Positions 23,996 through 36,066 are shown, counted from the stretch's first letter. The stretch: 64,000 nucleotides of DNA from Allantophomopsis cytisporea (GCA_024752435.1 CP103020.1:1922001-1986000), one strand, 5' to 3'. Notes: generated by a model not told the origin, from the letters alone. A program made the numbers and translations.

Positions 23996-25611
23996 ATGAC
24001 TGATTTACTCTCCGAGCTAGAGGTATGTTGCGATTGCCTACTTAATTCCCCTCTTACCTCCGCTATTCAAAGCTAAATGCTTTCCAGAACCAATACTGCC
24101 CTCCTCTTGACACATCAACTTTCCTAGCCATTATTTCCGACTACGACCTCAGTAGCCCCACATCTCTCGCGGATGCCCGCCAAATCCTAGACGCCATCAC
24201 CGCGTCCGCCGATGTCGAGGAAGCGACTGGTTTCGATCCCTCGGGCAGCAGTGGTGCTGCGCTACTGGACGTCGGAAACAATGATATTACAAGTGACAGT
24301 GGTCGCACGCCTGTGAGCTCGGGGTCTTTTACGGATGATACGTCGCTTTCGCAGGGTCTTGAGGGCCTGGACTTCGAGGACGACACGTCGAAGGCTTTGA
24401 GGAGGGAATATACTTCGGGGCTTGGGGAATTGGAGGATGCTGACAAGGAGGAAGTGTTGATTGAGACGTTCCCTGGCTTGAAGCCCTTCGACATTAAATG
24501 GACGCTCAAGAAATGTAAGGGTGATGTGGGCGTTGCTATTGAGGAGCTGTTGAATCAGGTCTTTCTGGAGGAGAGTGGAGGTCGTCGGAAGGGAATTGAG
24601 GCTTTTGAAGAGAATGCTGGGACTGGGACTGGGACTGGGACGGCAAAGCGGAAAGGGAAGAAGAAACGGCCCAAAAGCCCACAGAAGCGCTTCGGCAATG
24701 AGGAGAATCAACCTCCAGCGAGCAGTAAATGGGTCAGCGCACGAGAAGATGTCGAGTTTCTTACACAGCACACGCAGCTGCCCATGCAGCAGGTGTCTTC
24801 CCTTTATCATGCCAATGGTGGTACACGTTATCAAACCATCGCCGCCATTGTCTCCGCCCACCAAGCCATCAACCTTGATACGACATCCGATCCAGATATC
24901 CAAACAAACGCCTATACCCTCTCGCAAGAATTTCCTGCTCTTCCCTCGGAAATCTGCACCGCCCTCATCGAAATAACTCATCCCTCCACAGCCTCGGCTC
25001 ACGCCCTCGCGACCGCCCTCCTTTCACGCCCCAAGCCCGCAAAAGGCGGCATCACCTTCGACTTCCGTCTACCACCGCCCGACCTCTCCGACACCGCAAA
25101 GCCATATGCCCACAATGCAGTGCACAACCAGTTTGCGCCTGCTGTTGACCCTGCCGCTGCATCGTCTCTCGCCGCCGCCTACAAGTCCTCCCGCAACGCG
25201 AACTTCGACCAAGCATCTGCGGCGTTCCGGCGTGGTAAGTCAGATCATCTGTATGGGGGTGTGGCGGCATACTATGCATCTATTGGACGCGATTACGATG
25301 TGCGCGCTAAGGCGGCTACGGCACAGGCTGCTGAAGCGCTCGTTGCGCAGCAGAGTGATAGGGCTAGTTGCGATCTTCACGGTGTGGGCGTCAAGGATGC
25401 GGTGAGGATTGCGAGGGAGAGGGTTACGGGGTGGTGGGCTGCCGGAGGGGTAGGCGGTGCATATAGGATTGTGGTGGGTGTCGGGAATCATAGTGAGGGG
25501 GGAAGGGGGAAGTTGGGGCCTGCTGTTGGGAAGATGTTGATCAGGGAAGGATGGAAGGTTGAGATTGGAAATGGCGTTCTGGTTATCACGGGGGTCGTAA
25601 GGAAGAAATAG
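23996..25611 (+). CDS. CUE2: CUE/DUF1771/Smr-domain protein, Cue2-like no-go-decay nuclease
   Basis: Resembles yeast Cue2, the endonuclease that cuts mRNA at collided ribosomes during no-go decay. Exon 1 is only 9 codons (23996-24022), the intron is 24023-24087 (GTATGT...TTCCAG), and exon 2 is 24088-25611; the product is 516 aa. A CUE-type ubiquitin-binding helix bundle is at about 127-170 (LIETFPGLKPFDIKWTLKK), with two further weak three-helix segments before residue 335. DUF1771 covers about 370-430 (YKSSRNANFDQASAAFRRGK). The Smr domain is 438-514, with the catalytic-type DLHG motif and GVGNHSEGGRGKLGPAVGKML. The usual basic residue of the (T/S)G(K/R)G loop is Val here. A Gly-Thr repeat (GACTGG units at 24617-24642) sits in a Lys-rich linker. 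Orthology to CUE2 is inference from domain order. Confidence 0.83.
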
Positions 25612-25774
25612 ATGGGTTTGTTTGGGGCGTTGGATGTTTATATTTGTAAGTATGAGGGCTTATTTTGTGTAGATACTGAAGTGCTACATGTATGTTGATA
25701 GGTATATATCCACTGTCCACTTGTCTTCTTCTTCTCCACAATCTTCAATGCTGAGTTTCTTCAACCACAGTTCA
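25612..25774. other. Convergent 3' flank
   Basis: Short region between the CUE2-like gene and the minus-strand 97-codon frame; nothing coding seen. Confidence 0.5.
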
Positions 25775-26068
25775 TCATGGCCTCCATCTCCCGCCCCACA
25801 GCTCCTTCAGTGTCCTGACTTTCTGTGCCGTCACGTTCTGGAACCGAATCGATTCGTGAATCAACATACTCCAATTCCTCCCTGCCCTTCTTTGACCTCC
25901 CATCTCTCCTGGGCCAGGGCATTCCATGATCGAGATATGGATGTGATGTGGCGAGGTCCTATCCTCAGGGTAAGGAACGAACTTGGGTCTGCCAGACACC
26001 GTTGTGATGCAGGTGGGCGTCCTTGCTGTGTAGAAATACTCGAGGTTTTGGGTGACTGGGATCTGCAT
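25775..26068 (-). CDS. Putative small protein, 97 aa
   Basis: Single-exon frame from ATG 26068 to TGA 25775. The composition is that of a folded, soluble protein, not a chance frame: the N-terminal half carries TTVSGRPKFVPYPEDRTSP followed by a His-rich strand (HHIHISI), then a Gly-rich loop and a helical basic end. There is no signal peptide or membrane segment. The opposite strand is also open (25688-26251), but that reading has low-complexity Ser/Pro composition. I have the impression of a conserved fungal family around the SGRPKFVPYPEDRTSP motif but cannot name it. No function assigned. Confidence 0.42.
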   Translation of the reverse strand: MQIPVTQNLEYFYTARTPTCITTVSGRPKFVPYPEDRTSPHHIHISIMECPGPGEMGGQRRAGRNWSMLIHESIRFQNVTAQKVRTLKELWGGRWRP

Positions 26069-27356
26069 TTTGATGGTTTATTTGTATGGATCGGGTCGGG
26101 ATTAGATGTGAGGGATAATTCAGCTGCGAGGATTGGGATGGAGGTTTGGGATGGGCGATTGGGACTTTACTGTTGGACATACATTAAGGTAATAGAGTCA
26201 CAGACTGCAGTTTCTGAAAGGGGTTACTTGGCAGTTATTTTGGTTAGATAGCCTTCTCATATTGATAGATGGGTAGCGTTTCTCGTAAGACTTGGTTAGT
26301 ATCTCTTGGGGAGTGGAATATTGTGCTAGGCTTTTTCAAGAGTTTGGTGATGCTAGGGACTGCTTGCTGGGAATCTGGTACTTGGAGCTAGGTAAGACTT
26401 GATGTAAATGGGATAGTCATCTAATCTCAGCATCCTTAATGGTTACGGGTATCGAATGGATGTCGGTCGTTCTGTTGAGCCGGTGTTGGCTAATTTATAA
26501 TAGGTTATGACTAGGTATATAAATCGAAACTCATCGGCCTTTATTTCGAAAAGAGATATAAAAATAATGAAAAATGAAACTCACTAAAGAGCAACAAGAA
26601 CTCCAATTATTACCTTTCGTGGGACCGTTCCCATTGCAGGCGGTTTTGGACCTCTTATGTGAAAAAGAGTAATGAGAAAAAGTGATACAAATCTGAATAT
26701 GATTTATCGTTATTTTCAAAAGCATACACTTGAAAATCTCCTTATTTAGAGGAATATATATAATTCTGTACACAACCAACAGATTCGTAAGTTAGTTTTA
26801 ATTGAGTCTGACAAAAAGAAATTGTCATTCAGGATCTACTAGCTGCTCGACATAAAATACAATGTGATTTCTGTAAGAAGCTTCAACGAGATCAATTCAT
26901 TATTTCTCAGCTGAAGACTCATGCAGCGATACTTCCTAAGAACTGCACGTCTCTAAATGTATAGCTTTGAAACAATCGTATAGGCCTCGAAGAAGGTATG
27001 GCTTTTAAGAATGTTTTAATTAGCTTTGTTGATAGCAATTAAATATTACAGTACTGGCCATAATGAAAGATCCAACCAAATAAGGATTATTATGGTTGTA
27101 CACAGATACATCGTCGTATAGCTTAAATTTAGAGTCATCCTGGTTGGCTCATAGGCACGTGTAAAGGTGCGAGCATTGCTTACATCGCCCTATGCCCGCT
27201 TACCGCCTTCGCTATCAGGCGAAGATCCCCCGCCATTCTGCCCACGATTGTACGCCGCCTTTTAATTTCTCTTCCTGCGCCGATCCTCTGCAAAGCAAAA
27301 AAAATAAAACACTCCAGTCCTTCTTACAGCACCTCGTCGTCGTTACAACATACATA
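26069..27356. other. Intergenic region and ADE13 promoter
   Basis: A+T-rich at 26,500-27,120 with no supportable gene. The 230 bp before the ADE13 ATG hold GAGTCA (27132-27137, the reverse of TGACTC) and the palindrome CACGTG (27156-27161). Confidence 0.5.
27132..27161. promoter_or_regulatory. Possible TGACTC and CACGTG sites upstream of ADE13
   Basis: GAGTCA at 27132-27137 is the TGACTC core bound by Gcn4/CPC1-type and, in yeast purine genes, Bas1 factors. CACGTG at 27156-27161 is the bHLH (Cbf1/Pho4-type) core. They lie 18 bp apart and about 200 bp before the start. The words are short, so chance occurrence is quite possible. Confidence 0.35.
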
Positions 27357-28875
27357 ATGTCGGGCAACGATACCTACCAGACGCCATTGGCGTCTCGCTA
27401 TGCCAGTGAGTTACTCGTTGCCAACTCTAGACTTGGTCGAGGAATAGCATTGTACTCACATTGTCCAAGGCAGTGAGATGAAGACCATCTTCTCCGCTCG
27501 TACCAGATCCACCACATGGCGCCAGCTTTGGGTTTGGCTCGCTGAGGCAGAGAAGGAGCTTGGTCTCGACATCTCTGACGAGGCTATCAGCCAAATGAAG
27601 GCCAATGTTGTCATGACCGACGAGTCTTTCAAGGTGGCTGCTGAGGAGGAGAAGAAGCGTCGTCATGATGTTATGGCTCACGTACACGCTTTCGGCCAGG
27701 TCGCTCCAGCTGCTGCTGGTATCATTCACTGGGGTGCCACTTCTTGCTACTGTACCGATAACGCCGATCTCATCTTCCTCCGCGACGGACTCGACCTTAT
27801 CCTTCCAAAGCTTGCTACCGTCATCCACAAGCTTTCCAAGTTCGCGCTTGAATACAAGGACCTTCCAACTCTCGGTTACACTCACTACCAGCCAGCTCAG
27901 TTGATCACTGTTGGTCGTCGTGCGGCACAATGGGTCCAGGATCTCATGATGGACCTCGAGGATATCGAGCGTGTTCGTGCTGACATCAAGTTCCGTGGAG
28001 CCCAGGGAACTACTGGAACCCAGGCCTCCTTCATGGAGATCTTCAAGGGTGACGGTGCTAAGATCGACAAGCTGAATGAGATTCTTTGCAAGAAGGCTGG
28101 TTTCCCATCATGCTACACTATCTCAACCCAGACATACTCCCGCAAGGTCGATCTCCGTATCGGCAACGCTCTCTCCGCCTTCGGTGCTACTGTTCAGCGT
28201 ATCACCGGTGATCTCAGACATTTGGCCTCCCAGAAGGAAATGGAGGAGCCTTTCGAGAAGGACCAGATTGGCTCTTCCGCCATGGCCTACAAGCGTAACC
28301 CAATGCGCAGTGAGCGTATTGCCGGTCTTGGTCGCCACCTCGCCAACCTTAACAAGAACGCATCCGACACCTATGCTGCCCAATGGTTCGAGCGTACCCT
28401 TGACGACAGTGCCATCCGCCGTATCACAATCCCAGAGATGTTCCTCAGTGCTGATGCCATCCTCATGACCCTCGACAACGTTGTCTCCGGTCTCGTCGTC
28501 TACCCAGCCCGTATCCAGTCCCGTCTTATGGAGGAGCTGCCTTTCATGGCCACTGAGAACATCATCATGAAGCTTGTATCTATGGGCAAGAGCAGACAAG
28601 ATGCTCACGAGGAGATCCGAGTTCTCAGCCACCAAGCCAGTGACGTCGTCAAGAAGGAGGGAGGAAAGAACGACCTCATTGAGCGAATTAAGCAGACTCA
28701 GTACTTCGAGCCAGTCTGGAACATCGTCGATGATATTCTCGACGCCAAGAACTTCATTGGTAGATGTCCAGAGCAGGTTGAGAGGCTCTGTGGCCCAGGC
28801 GGCGAGGTTGAGCAGGCTCTCAAGCCTTACAAGTCCGCTATTGAGGGCAGCAAGGAGGTTGAGTTGACTGTCTAG
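27357..28875 (+). CDS. ADE13: Adenylosuccinate lyase
   Basis: Cytosolic enzyme of purine synthesis that releases fumarate from SAICAR and from adenylosuccinate. Exon 1 is 27357-27405, the intron is 27406-27469 (GTGAGT...CCAAG), and exon 2 is 27470-28875; the product is 484 aa, the usual length. Family landmarks: the N-terminal LASRYASSEMKTIFS helix spanning the splice, GATSCYCTDNAD with the catalytic-site His/Thr neighbourhood (HWGATS), GYTHYQPAQLITVGRRA, GAQGTTGTQASF, and the fumarase-superfamily signature GSSAMAYKRNPMRSE carrying the mobile catalytic loop. Codon use is strongly biased to C-ending codons, as expected for high expression. ATG 27357 fits the family start, but an in-frame open extension reaches an upstream ATG at 27192. 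It converges with the Rec114-like gene. Confidence 0.97.
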
Positions 28876-29546
28876 ATGACATTACTCTATCTTGGTGTGG
28901 CAGAGTTCTGGGTTGGGAGTTAATGGGTGGATGGAGTCGATTTTTTTTGACAGGTATTAGTGGTCTAGAGACTGCTGCGCGAGCAAGCCCTTTTTGTTTC
29001 CTTGTTCAACACTCCCGGCAATTTAGGCTATTAAAAAAAGCATTGGAATTTCATGATGATTTTGAGCATTTGTGGCTTCTTGAGTTTGATACTTGCTGAT
29101 TAATGAGTCTTTGGGTACTGCGTGTAAGAGGAGCCTAAGTGGAAGAGAGTTCTGATGTTGGCTATGAATGATGGACGAGATAATCTGATCGGAGATACTC
29201 CCAAAATCAAGCACTGTGAATAATTGTAATTGTAATTTTGATGATCCAAACAGCACCCAGTCAAATATACACGAGAGAATTAAAACCATCGAATAGACAT
29301 GAATAAGCTCAGGCAGAGCACTCATTGAACAACGATCAAAGCTCCATACAATTTTGCCAGCTAATTATTTGATATAACCCATAAAACCATTCAGAAAGCC
29401 ATTTGTTTATCATCCGATCATATCCATTCATCCCAGAGCACCAATGTCGAAACCAACCCAACCACAAATCATAAACAGCCCAGCAATCACAACCCCTCCA
29501 GTGTACTACCCAAGCAACCCGTTTCTAACAGACTCTTCCTTATCAC
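28876..29546. other. Convergent intergenic region
   Basis: 3' flanks of ADE13 and the Rec114-like gene. T-rich and A-rich runs, no supportable gene. Confidence 0.6.
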
Positions 29547-31870
29547 TTATGGCTCTCTGGGAAACAACATTTTTCGACGCCAGATCTTGTCAAAGTCCTT
29601 GCAGAGTGTCAAGAAATTAGGGTCCTGTACACATTCGAAGATATAATCGTTAAGGAGGTTGTGGCGCTGCTCCTCGGACATTTCATAGTATCCAGGTGTC
29701 TCCGTAATTTCTCTAGTGAGAATATCCGTGCCTGTGGCAATCCCTTCGCCACTGCCTGTAGCCGTGTCTGTACGTGTTTCTGATGCTTTGTCTTGACCTC
29801 CTGCGATATTTTCTCCAAGGCCGTCCGTCTCCTGAGCCTGTGTGAAGCTTCGTCGTATTTTGCTTACCAGGTCAGATGGGAGTGAAGGAGTCTGAGTGCC
29901 TTGGTCCTTGTATTTGGTCCGTGTATGGGTAGGCGTAGCTTTAGCTACCGACTCTCTCGAGGTGATACACATCTGAGTGCTGCAATCAACCATGGTCTTA
30001 CGACGCTTTGGGATACTGGCGTCGGAAACTGAGGCTGATCGTTTGCGATCTTTTGATAACGTACCCTGCAAGCTCTCTGCGGCATTCTGACCTGATGTCT
30101 CTCTAGCCCGCTGGTCTGAGGCCTCTGGTTCTAATACTGACTTCGACTTTGTAGCCGGAGGAGGTTCAATTTGCGTACTGCTTGGAGTGTGAGTTGACTT
30201 AGAGGCTTGGGTAGAGGAGGCTGCATTCGAACTTCGAGGGCATATACTACGCGTACCAGTGGTAGTGGCTTCGTTACCCCGAAGACGCTCATCAATATGA
30301 TTTGCCAGCGTAGATGCTTTCTTCTTGTCTATAGATGAGGTCCTATCTGGTGCTGCAGTAGTGCCAGTCTGTTGTTTAGAACTCGACCTGGATGCAGTAG
30401 AACCCTTTCGAAGGCTCGGAAACGGTAAGACACGTTTGGGTGGCATGAATTCTTGGAAATCATCTTTACTCTGCGTTGCTCCAACGCTTGTAGGTCTGGT
30501 TGAATTGTGGCCCTCGGCGTACTTCTTGACCAGTGTATCATCCGAATTTGTGGAAAAGGCTGTTGGAGGACGTTCAAAATTCAAAGCGACGTTGCGAGCT
30601 GCTTTTAAAGCGGCTTCGAAATTGTGCCCTAATGATCCAGCAGAATTTCTTCCCGGAGTAGAATCAGTGGGTGCAACTTGATACGTGATTTCAGGCGTGT
30701 ATGATCTGACGTGACTAGACAATGTTCTAGATCGAGATTCTGTTTGCAGCTGACCATGCTGAGAAGATGTTAGCTATTGCTTGATTTACCAAAATGTATA
30801 AAAGTTCACATCAGTTGTCACATGAATATGATGGTTAGCATATTCTGGGCATTAATTACTTTGCTCTGCATAAACCACTCACCTGATTTGGTGGATGATG
30901 AAAGAACCGAGATACTGTTCCAGCATATCCATCTCCCGAACTAGGAGTTACTGAGCTATTTAGTTGTCCAGATGATTGTGTTGGAGGAATATCTGTAGGA
31001 GGCAGCTGGACAAAGTCTGAATTTCTTGAGGAGATGGTTCTCGTACCACTACTAGACCTCAGTGGTACTGGATCATCACTTAAGAGTAATGGCAGTTGAG
31101 GAAGGGTTGTTGATGGAAAGGAATTATAACCCGATGTATTCCCTGATACAGCATGAGTTGTGGCATCCATATATCTCTGAGTCATTTGGCTGTCTCCTGT
31201 AGATGTCTGTGTACCAAATGTGCTACTCTGAACGCCAGAGAAGGTGTTCTGGGGATGAGCAGATGATGATTTTGAAATAGGCTGGTGAGGACGAGGTTGG
31301 AGACCGAGCTTTCTCAATTTCTCTAGAATTAGGATGTAGTCTTCTTTCCTGGCAAACTTGATTTGAATGCGCCGAGTCTAAGAAACAGACATTAGTATAT
31401 CACACAGGTGAAGAAGATGGATTTTATGAAATGTAGGACATAACATTTTATATCACCTACCTCCGCAAGAGAAATTGGATATTTGCAAGCAATGATAAGA
31501 TGCTGATAAATTACATCAACAGAATTTGCCGATCGAGGATCTGCAGTTTGCGAATTATTGTGAGCATGTCTGGCAAGCTTTACCAAATCAATGGTATCCT
31601 GAAGTCAGGTGTTATTCGGATATATTTGATAGTACACGGAAAGTCGCAGAAATATGACAAACATACTAATGTGTTAAGTCCCGCGAGAATATCTATTTCG
31701 TAGCCGATTGTTGATTCATGAGGACGTAAGAGAAGCTGTAAAGTGTTCAGTCCACCAGAGACGTGGGTATATTTGTACTCTTTCGAAGAAGTTGGAGCCG
31801 TCGAAAATGTATATTTCTGTAAACAAAACAACAATGGTGCCGTCCCTGAGGTTCTTCCTGCTTGAGACAT
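29547..31870 (-). CDS. REC114: Rec114/Rec7-like meiotic recombination protein
   Basis: Rec114 works with Mei4 and Mer2 on meiotic chromosome axes to promote Spo11 double-strand breaks. Exons: 31870-31667, 31598-31461, 31377-30883 and 30758-29547. Introns of 68, 83 and 124 bp all have good GT donors and YAG acceptors, and all are phase 0; the product is 682 aa. Residues 1-145 have the layout of the Rec114 N-terminal PH-like domain: a FCLQKYTFSTAP strand start and, after the second and third splice joins, IQIKFARKEDYILILEKLRKLGL, matching the last conserved signature motif. Residues 150-630 are Ser/Thr/Gln-rich and probably disordered. The end (residues 635-682) is a predicted helical block with DPNFLTLCKDFDKIWRRKM, in the position where Rec114 binds Mei4. 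Orthology is inferred from this architecture. Confidence 0.55.
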
Positions 31871-32440
31871 GTTTCGTACCGTGAGCTCATTATCTTGTGA
31901 TAACAGACATTGACTATTTTCAATGTTAATATTCAGTATCTGCGAGAGGTCAATCGGTTATCAATCTGTGGATATCAATATCTGTTGAGAAGTTTGTGAA
32001 TGATACATAGACTTTCGTTAGATCAAATCACAGAATTTCTTGTGTGTGATGTCTCAAATAACTTGTCACAACTCTCGGTATTCTTTTTGTGCAATAAATT
32101 ATAAGCGTGTAATGTGTCAAGTGAATCGTGATCTTCTAGGCATCATGGAGACTTGATGGACGCCTGAGGCCGACAGATGTTTAGTTTCGGTTAGCGTTCA
32201 ATGTGAGCTGTCGAGGCTGGATTGACGCCTAAGGCTGCGATATACTTATTTTGGTTAGCGTTAAAAGTTGTCGCAAGGCTGATTATTGCTGAAAGCTAAA
32301 CGGTGGAACGCGGTTCTGCGCGTAAAGGTCGTCGTCTATGCGCATGTTAATCATTGTCGCGAGTAGGAAAGTCACTTGCTTCATTCGCATTCATTGCACA
32401 CAGTGACGTTCTTGTCACCAAATACCTGTAGATCGAAGTT
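31871..32440. other. Divergent promoter region, REC114-like / RSC9
   Basis: 570 bp between two start codons. It contains two related segments with GGCTG and TTTTGGTTAGCGTT-like words around 32,160-32,270 (GTTTCGGTTAGCGTTCAA and ATTTTGGTTAGCGTTAAA), an imperfect direct repeat about 70 bp apart. Confidence 0.5.
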
Positions 32441-35229
32441 ATGGCGCCTCCACAAACACCTTCGATCTCATACACTACCGAATACAACGAATTCATTGCG
32501 AAACTTGCAGCGTATCATGAAAAGAGAGGTACCCATTTTGAGGCCGAGCCGAAAGTCGGGAATAAGCAAATTGATCTGTTGCATCTCTACAATGTTGTTG
32601 TAGAGCACGGAGGATACGATAAGGTCAGCGATGAGAAGCTTGCCTGGCGAAAAGTGGGCCAAGAATTCCATCTCGGTGCGGCCAATTTACCAGCACTCGC
32701 ATTTGCTTTGAAGACCACATACTATAAGTTCTTGGCTGCATACGAAATCTCGACACTCCACAACAAGGAACCTCCACCAAAGGAGATTCTCGAAGAAGTC
32801 ACAGCAAAAGGTGGGGGACTTCTGTCACGGACGATGGAGAACTTTCGGCCGCCGACTAGGCGGGAAACAGGTGCACTGGGCAATGGCGATACGGATGGGT
32901 CCGGTGATGATGGGACTCCTGCTAGAGATCGAGTTGGGAGTGAAGAAGCTCCTGGAAGTGGTGGGCGTGCGACAAGAGGTCTACGACAAGCACCGCCGCA
33001 GCGTGTTCTCTTCCAGCCAGACCTTCCGCGACAAACGCGACATACATCAGCAACAACGACAACACCCGCGCCACAGCAACCAAGGGGCGCATCTTCATCC
33101 TTCAACCCGTCTACCAATCCAGATAACCAGTCGCAATCTGTCGCAAATTATGAACCTCGCGCACAAAGTGCCCTCACTCTTCGACCTGTGCTTACTCCAG
33201 GCAATTCTCCAATGGAGTTTGCAAAAAGAAGCAAACTGCTTAGCCAGCAGTCTAGCTATGGCCGAGGTGGTCCGGTTCAAAACACCAAAATTATGCTGCC
33301 AGGAACTGGTTTCGAAGGCCCCAACATTTATGTTCGTTGTCTTATGGCTTTAAAGTCGGGAATCCCAGCTGAGCAGGATTATGCTCTACATCACTTAGTC
33401 AAGATTTCTATGGAACGAGGTGAGAAGTATAGATTTGAGTCATTCCCCGGATTAGCCGAAGCTCTTGTTGAGAAGGTCTTGGAAGTAAGCTCTCTTTTCT
33501 ACAAGGTTGATTGGGAGATATCCTATGCGGATAATGGAGCCATGCACAAGACACACACACTTGATGGGTTAGAAGGTACAAATGATATTCTGAATCGCAT
33601 CGCCAACCTTCGTCGTCTGGGTGTAGACGATAACATCTACACTGCCGAATTCAGTGATCGTCTCCTTATGATCAATGAAGCAGCCCTTACTCTTCGAAAC
33701 ATGGTAATGCTGGAGGATAACGCCCATTATGTTTCTGGACTCTATCCACTTCGAGATTTCCTTAGCATTGCGCTTAATCTTCCCGATCTGGAAACTGTTG
33801 TTGAGCTGAAGCACTACGCCCTCGATATTGCGGAGCAGCTTACGAAATATCTTCACTTCGAACCTCACGACCCATTGTACCTCTCACTTCTCGCCCAGCT
33901 CAATTCTACTGACCGTGGAGCTATCCTCACAGCACTTCGTGCCATTAGCCGCATTTCAATGGACCTCGAAGAGAGCAATCGCTTACGAGGTGTACCTGAA
34001 TCTGTCCTCCAAAACATTCTTGATTGGACTCTGCTTGATGATGAAGAGCTTGTCAATGCCTGCTTAGACTTCCTGTACCAATACAGTGCAGTTGTTGATA
34101 ATGTCGACTTGATGATCAAGAGTGTACCATTGCAATTCCTAGTTAGTCAATTGACACGACTTCTCAACCATGGCAGCAAGCCTGTCCTCAAAACGTTGAA
34201 GATTAAGGACGAAGTCCGCCGCGAGCCACCTTCCGATGTTGCGGACGTTCCTGCTGACCTTCTCAAAGAGCTTTTCCGCCTTGAGGAGCCTGAACGCAGT
34301 TCCAAGTGGCTACGTTGTCTTTTTGAAGAGGATAAGGATTCTCACATTACCCAGATCAGCCTCTGGCAGGCATACCAAGCTAGATTCACACCTGCAATCG
34401 CAGAGACTGGTCGTCCACTTCTGCCAGCAGCAGACTTCATCAAGAACGTGAGCACGACCTTCGTCGATAAGGCAAATGCACAAGTTCAAGCCGGACCCGT
34501 TCAGAAGTTCATCATCAAGGGTATTCGTTACCGCGATATTCCTGTTGATCTTCAAGGAAGACCATATTCCGCTTGTAAATGGAAGATCAGCCCAAGCTCA
34601 TCTAAGCCCGAAAAGACTACATGTGGCAAGTTTTACATGGGCAAGGAAGGCATGTACGATCACATCCTAACCGAGCATCTTGGAGCTCAGAAGAATATCG
34701 AGGGCAAATTCTCCAACGAAGGTGATGCCAAGTACGCATGCAAATGGGAAGGATGTCGCAAGTACCCAATCCCAACGGGAATGAAGCTCTCTACAATGGC
34801 TGGGCACGTTTCTCTTCATCTCCCAGTCGAGTCTATTACTGAGAACATAAACCAATGGCTCCACAACAACAAACCTACGCCATCTTGGATCACGCCTGCT
34901 GTTGTCAACGAGTTCACTTTCCGTGACACTGCGAAGGATGAGCGCCATGAAGCTGCCGGTATTCCTCTAACGGCAGTTCTTGTACTGAGAAATTTGGCAC
35001 GCAACATTCCTAAGACGGAGGCCGAGGAAATTGCTATGAAGGAGATAGATCCCGTGTCCTGGTTAGATAGGCTGTTCAAGCCTGTTGAGGGAAGTCTGTG
35101 GGAGACATTTGCTCACAACAGACCACTGGTAAGCTCTCAATCACATCCATCCCAAACGCTCAGAAACTAACTTTTATCTTGCAGCTCCCCTACATGACAG
35201 ATTTGCTTGCTACTATCAAGGATAACTGA
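32441..35229 (+). CDS. RSC9: RSC chromatin-remodelling complex subunit Rsc9 (ARID protein)
   Basis: DNA-binding subunit of the RSC nucleosome remodeller. Exon 1 is 32441-35128, the intron is 35129-35184 (GTAAGC...TTGCAG), and exon 2 is 35185-35229 (14 codons plus TGA, ending MTDLLATIKDN); the product is 910 aa. An ARID domain covers residues 10-105 (FIAKLAAYHEKRG, then the IDLLHLYNVVVEHGGYDKV core). A Pro/Gln/Thr-rich linker follows (about 130-260), then a long helical-repeat body. The C-terminal region has paired Cys/His motifs: C-x10+-C with H-x4-H near 710-745 and CKWEGC...H-x3-H near 765-795, resembling C2H2 fingers of the RFX/Rsc9 type. An 11-bp tandem repeat lies just after the stop. 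Confidence 0.86.
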
Positions 35230-35290
35230 TCAGGATCATTCCTGTGTCGTGTAAGATTGTTTTGGGCTTTCTTTCTATTGCGGAGCTCGG

Positions 35291-35321
35291 ATTTGGCTCA
35301 AATTTGGCTCAAATTTGGCTG
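35291..35321. repeat. 11-bp tandem repeat, about 3 copies
   Basis: Period-11 repeat of ATTTGGCTCAA in the RSC9 3' flank, the last copy being partial. Confidence 0.85.
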
Positions 35322-36020
35322 GCGTTTGCGGCGTTCAACAAATGTATGGTAGATACCAGGCGATGATTATAATTGAGGGAATCCTGACGAGAGTCTGCAT
35401 TCAATCAAGTACTGCGTAAGAGATGCGAACCTGGAATAGTGTGTCTGATTTGTTTTCTTGTGTGGCCTTGTCTCTGTTGAAAAGAAGAAACCACTGCAGG
35501 AGTGAAGTGGGGAAACCTTTACACGTGGAAACAATTGCTGGTGTATGCGAGGTTGTGCAATATCAGCTTTCATATCTTCTGAGCAGGATACACGCCTACT
35601 CATAGTCGTTTGAAATTATGCATATTTCTAAGCCACTTGTTCTGAGAATCAGCACGGATACCCGAGATACTACCAGACCTTACATGCAGCCCTCTCCCTC
35701 CTAGAGCCATAAGTCCCGAGTAGGAAGAGCATTCAAATACATCCACAATAATTCCCCAATAACTTCAACACATTCAGAACACCATACAGAAACATCACAA
35801 ACCCGTCTATACACGAGCACCTAGTGATCGGTCTTTGAAGGCTGGATATGCTGGGGATGGGGCGTGGTACAGGACGGGCAATATTCCCATGCGGAAGGTA
35901 CTATGAGCAGGGTATGGTGTCTTGGAACAGCAATTCTGATAACCAGGACAAATCAATAATGGACTTTTCGAATTTGATAGACAATACATGCGTGGGGGCT
36001 ATCTCCAAAAAATGTCTGCC

Positions 36021-36066
36021 ACTGAGTATGGTAGGTACATAGATAGGTATGTATGTAGGTAGGTAT
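36021..36066. repeat. GTAG/GTATG low-complexity tract
   Basis: Imperfect tetranucleotide-type repeat of GTAGGTA and GTATGTA words in the gene-poor region. Confidence 0.7.

Noticed and set aside
24262..25002. 246-codon minus-strand frame
   Set aside because: Antisense shadow of the CUE2-like gene, whose sense reading carries recognisable CUE, DUF1771 and Smr domains.
25688..26251. 187-codon plus-strand frame
   Set aside because: Overlaps the better-composed minus-strand 97-codon frame and has a Ser/Pro low-complexity start.
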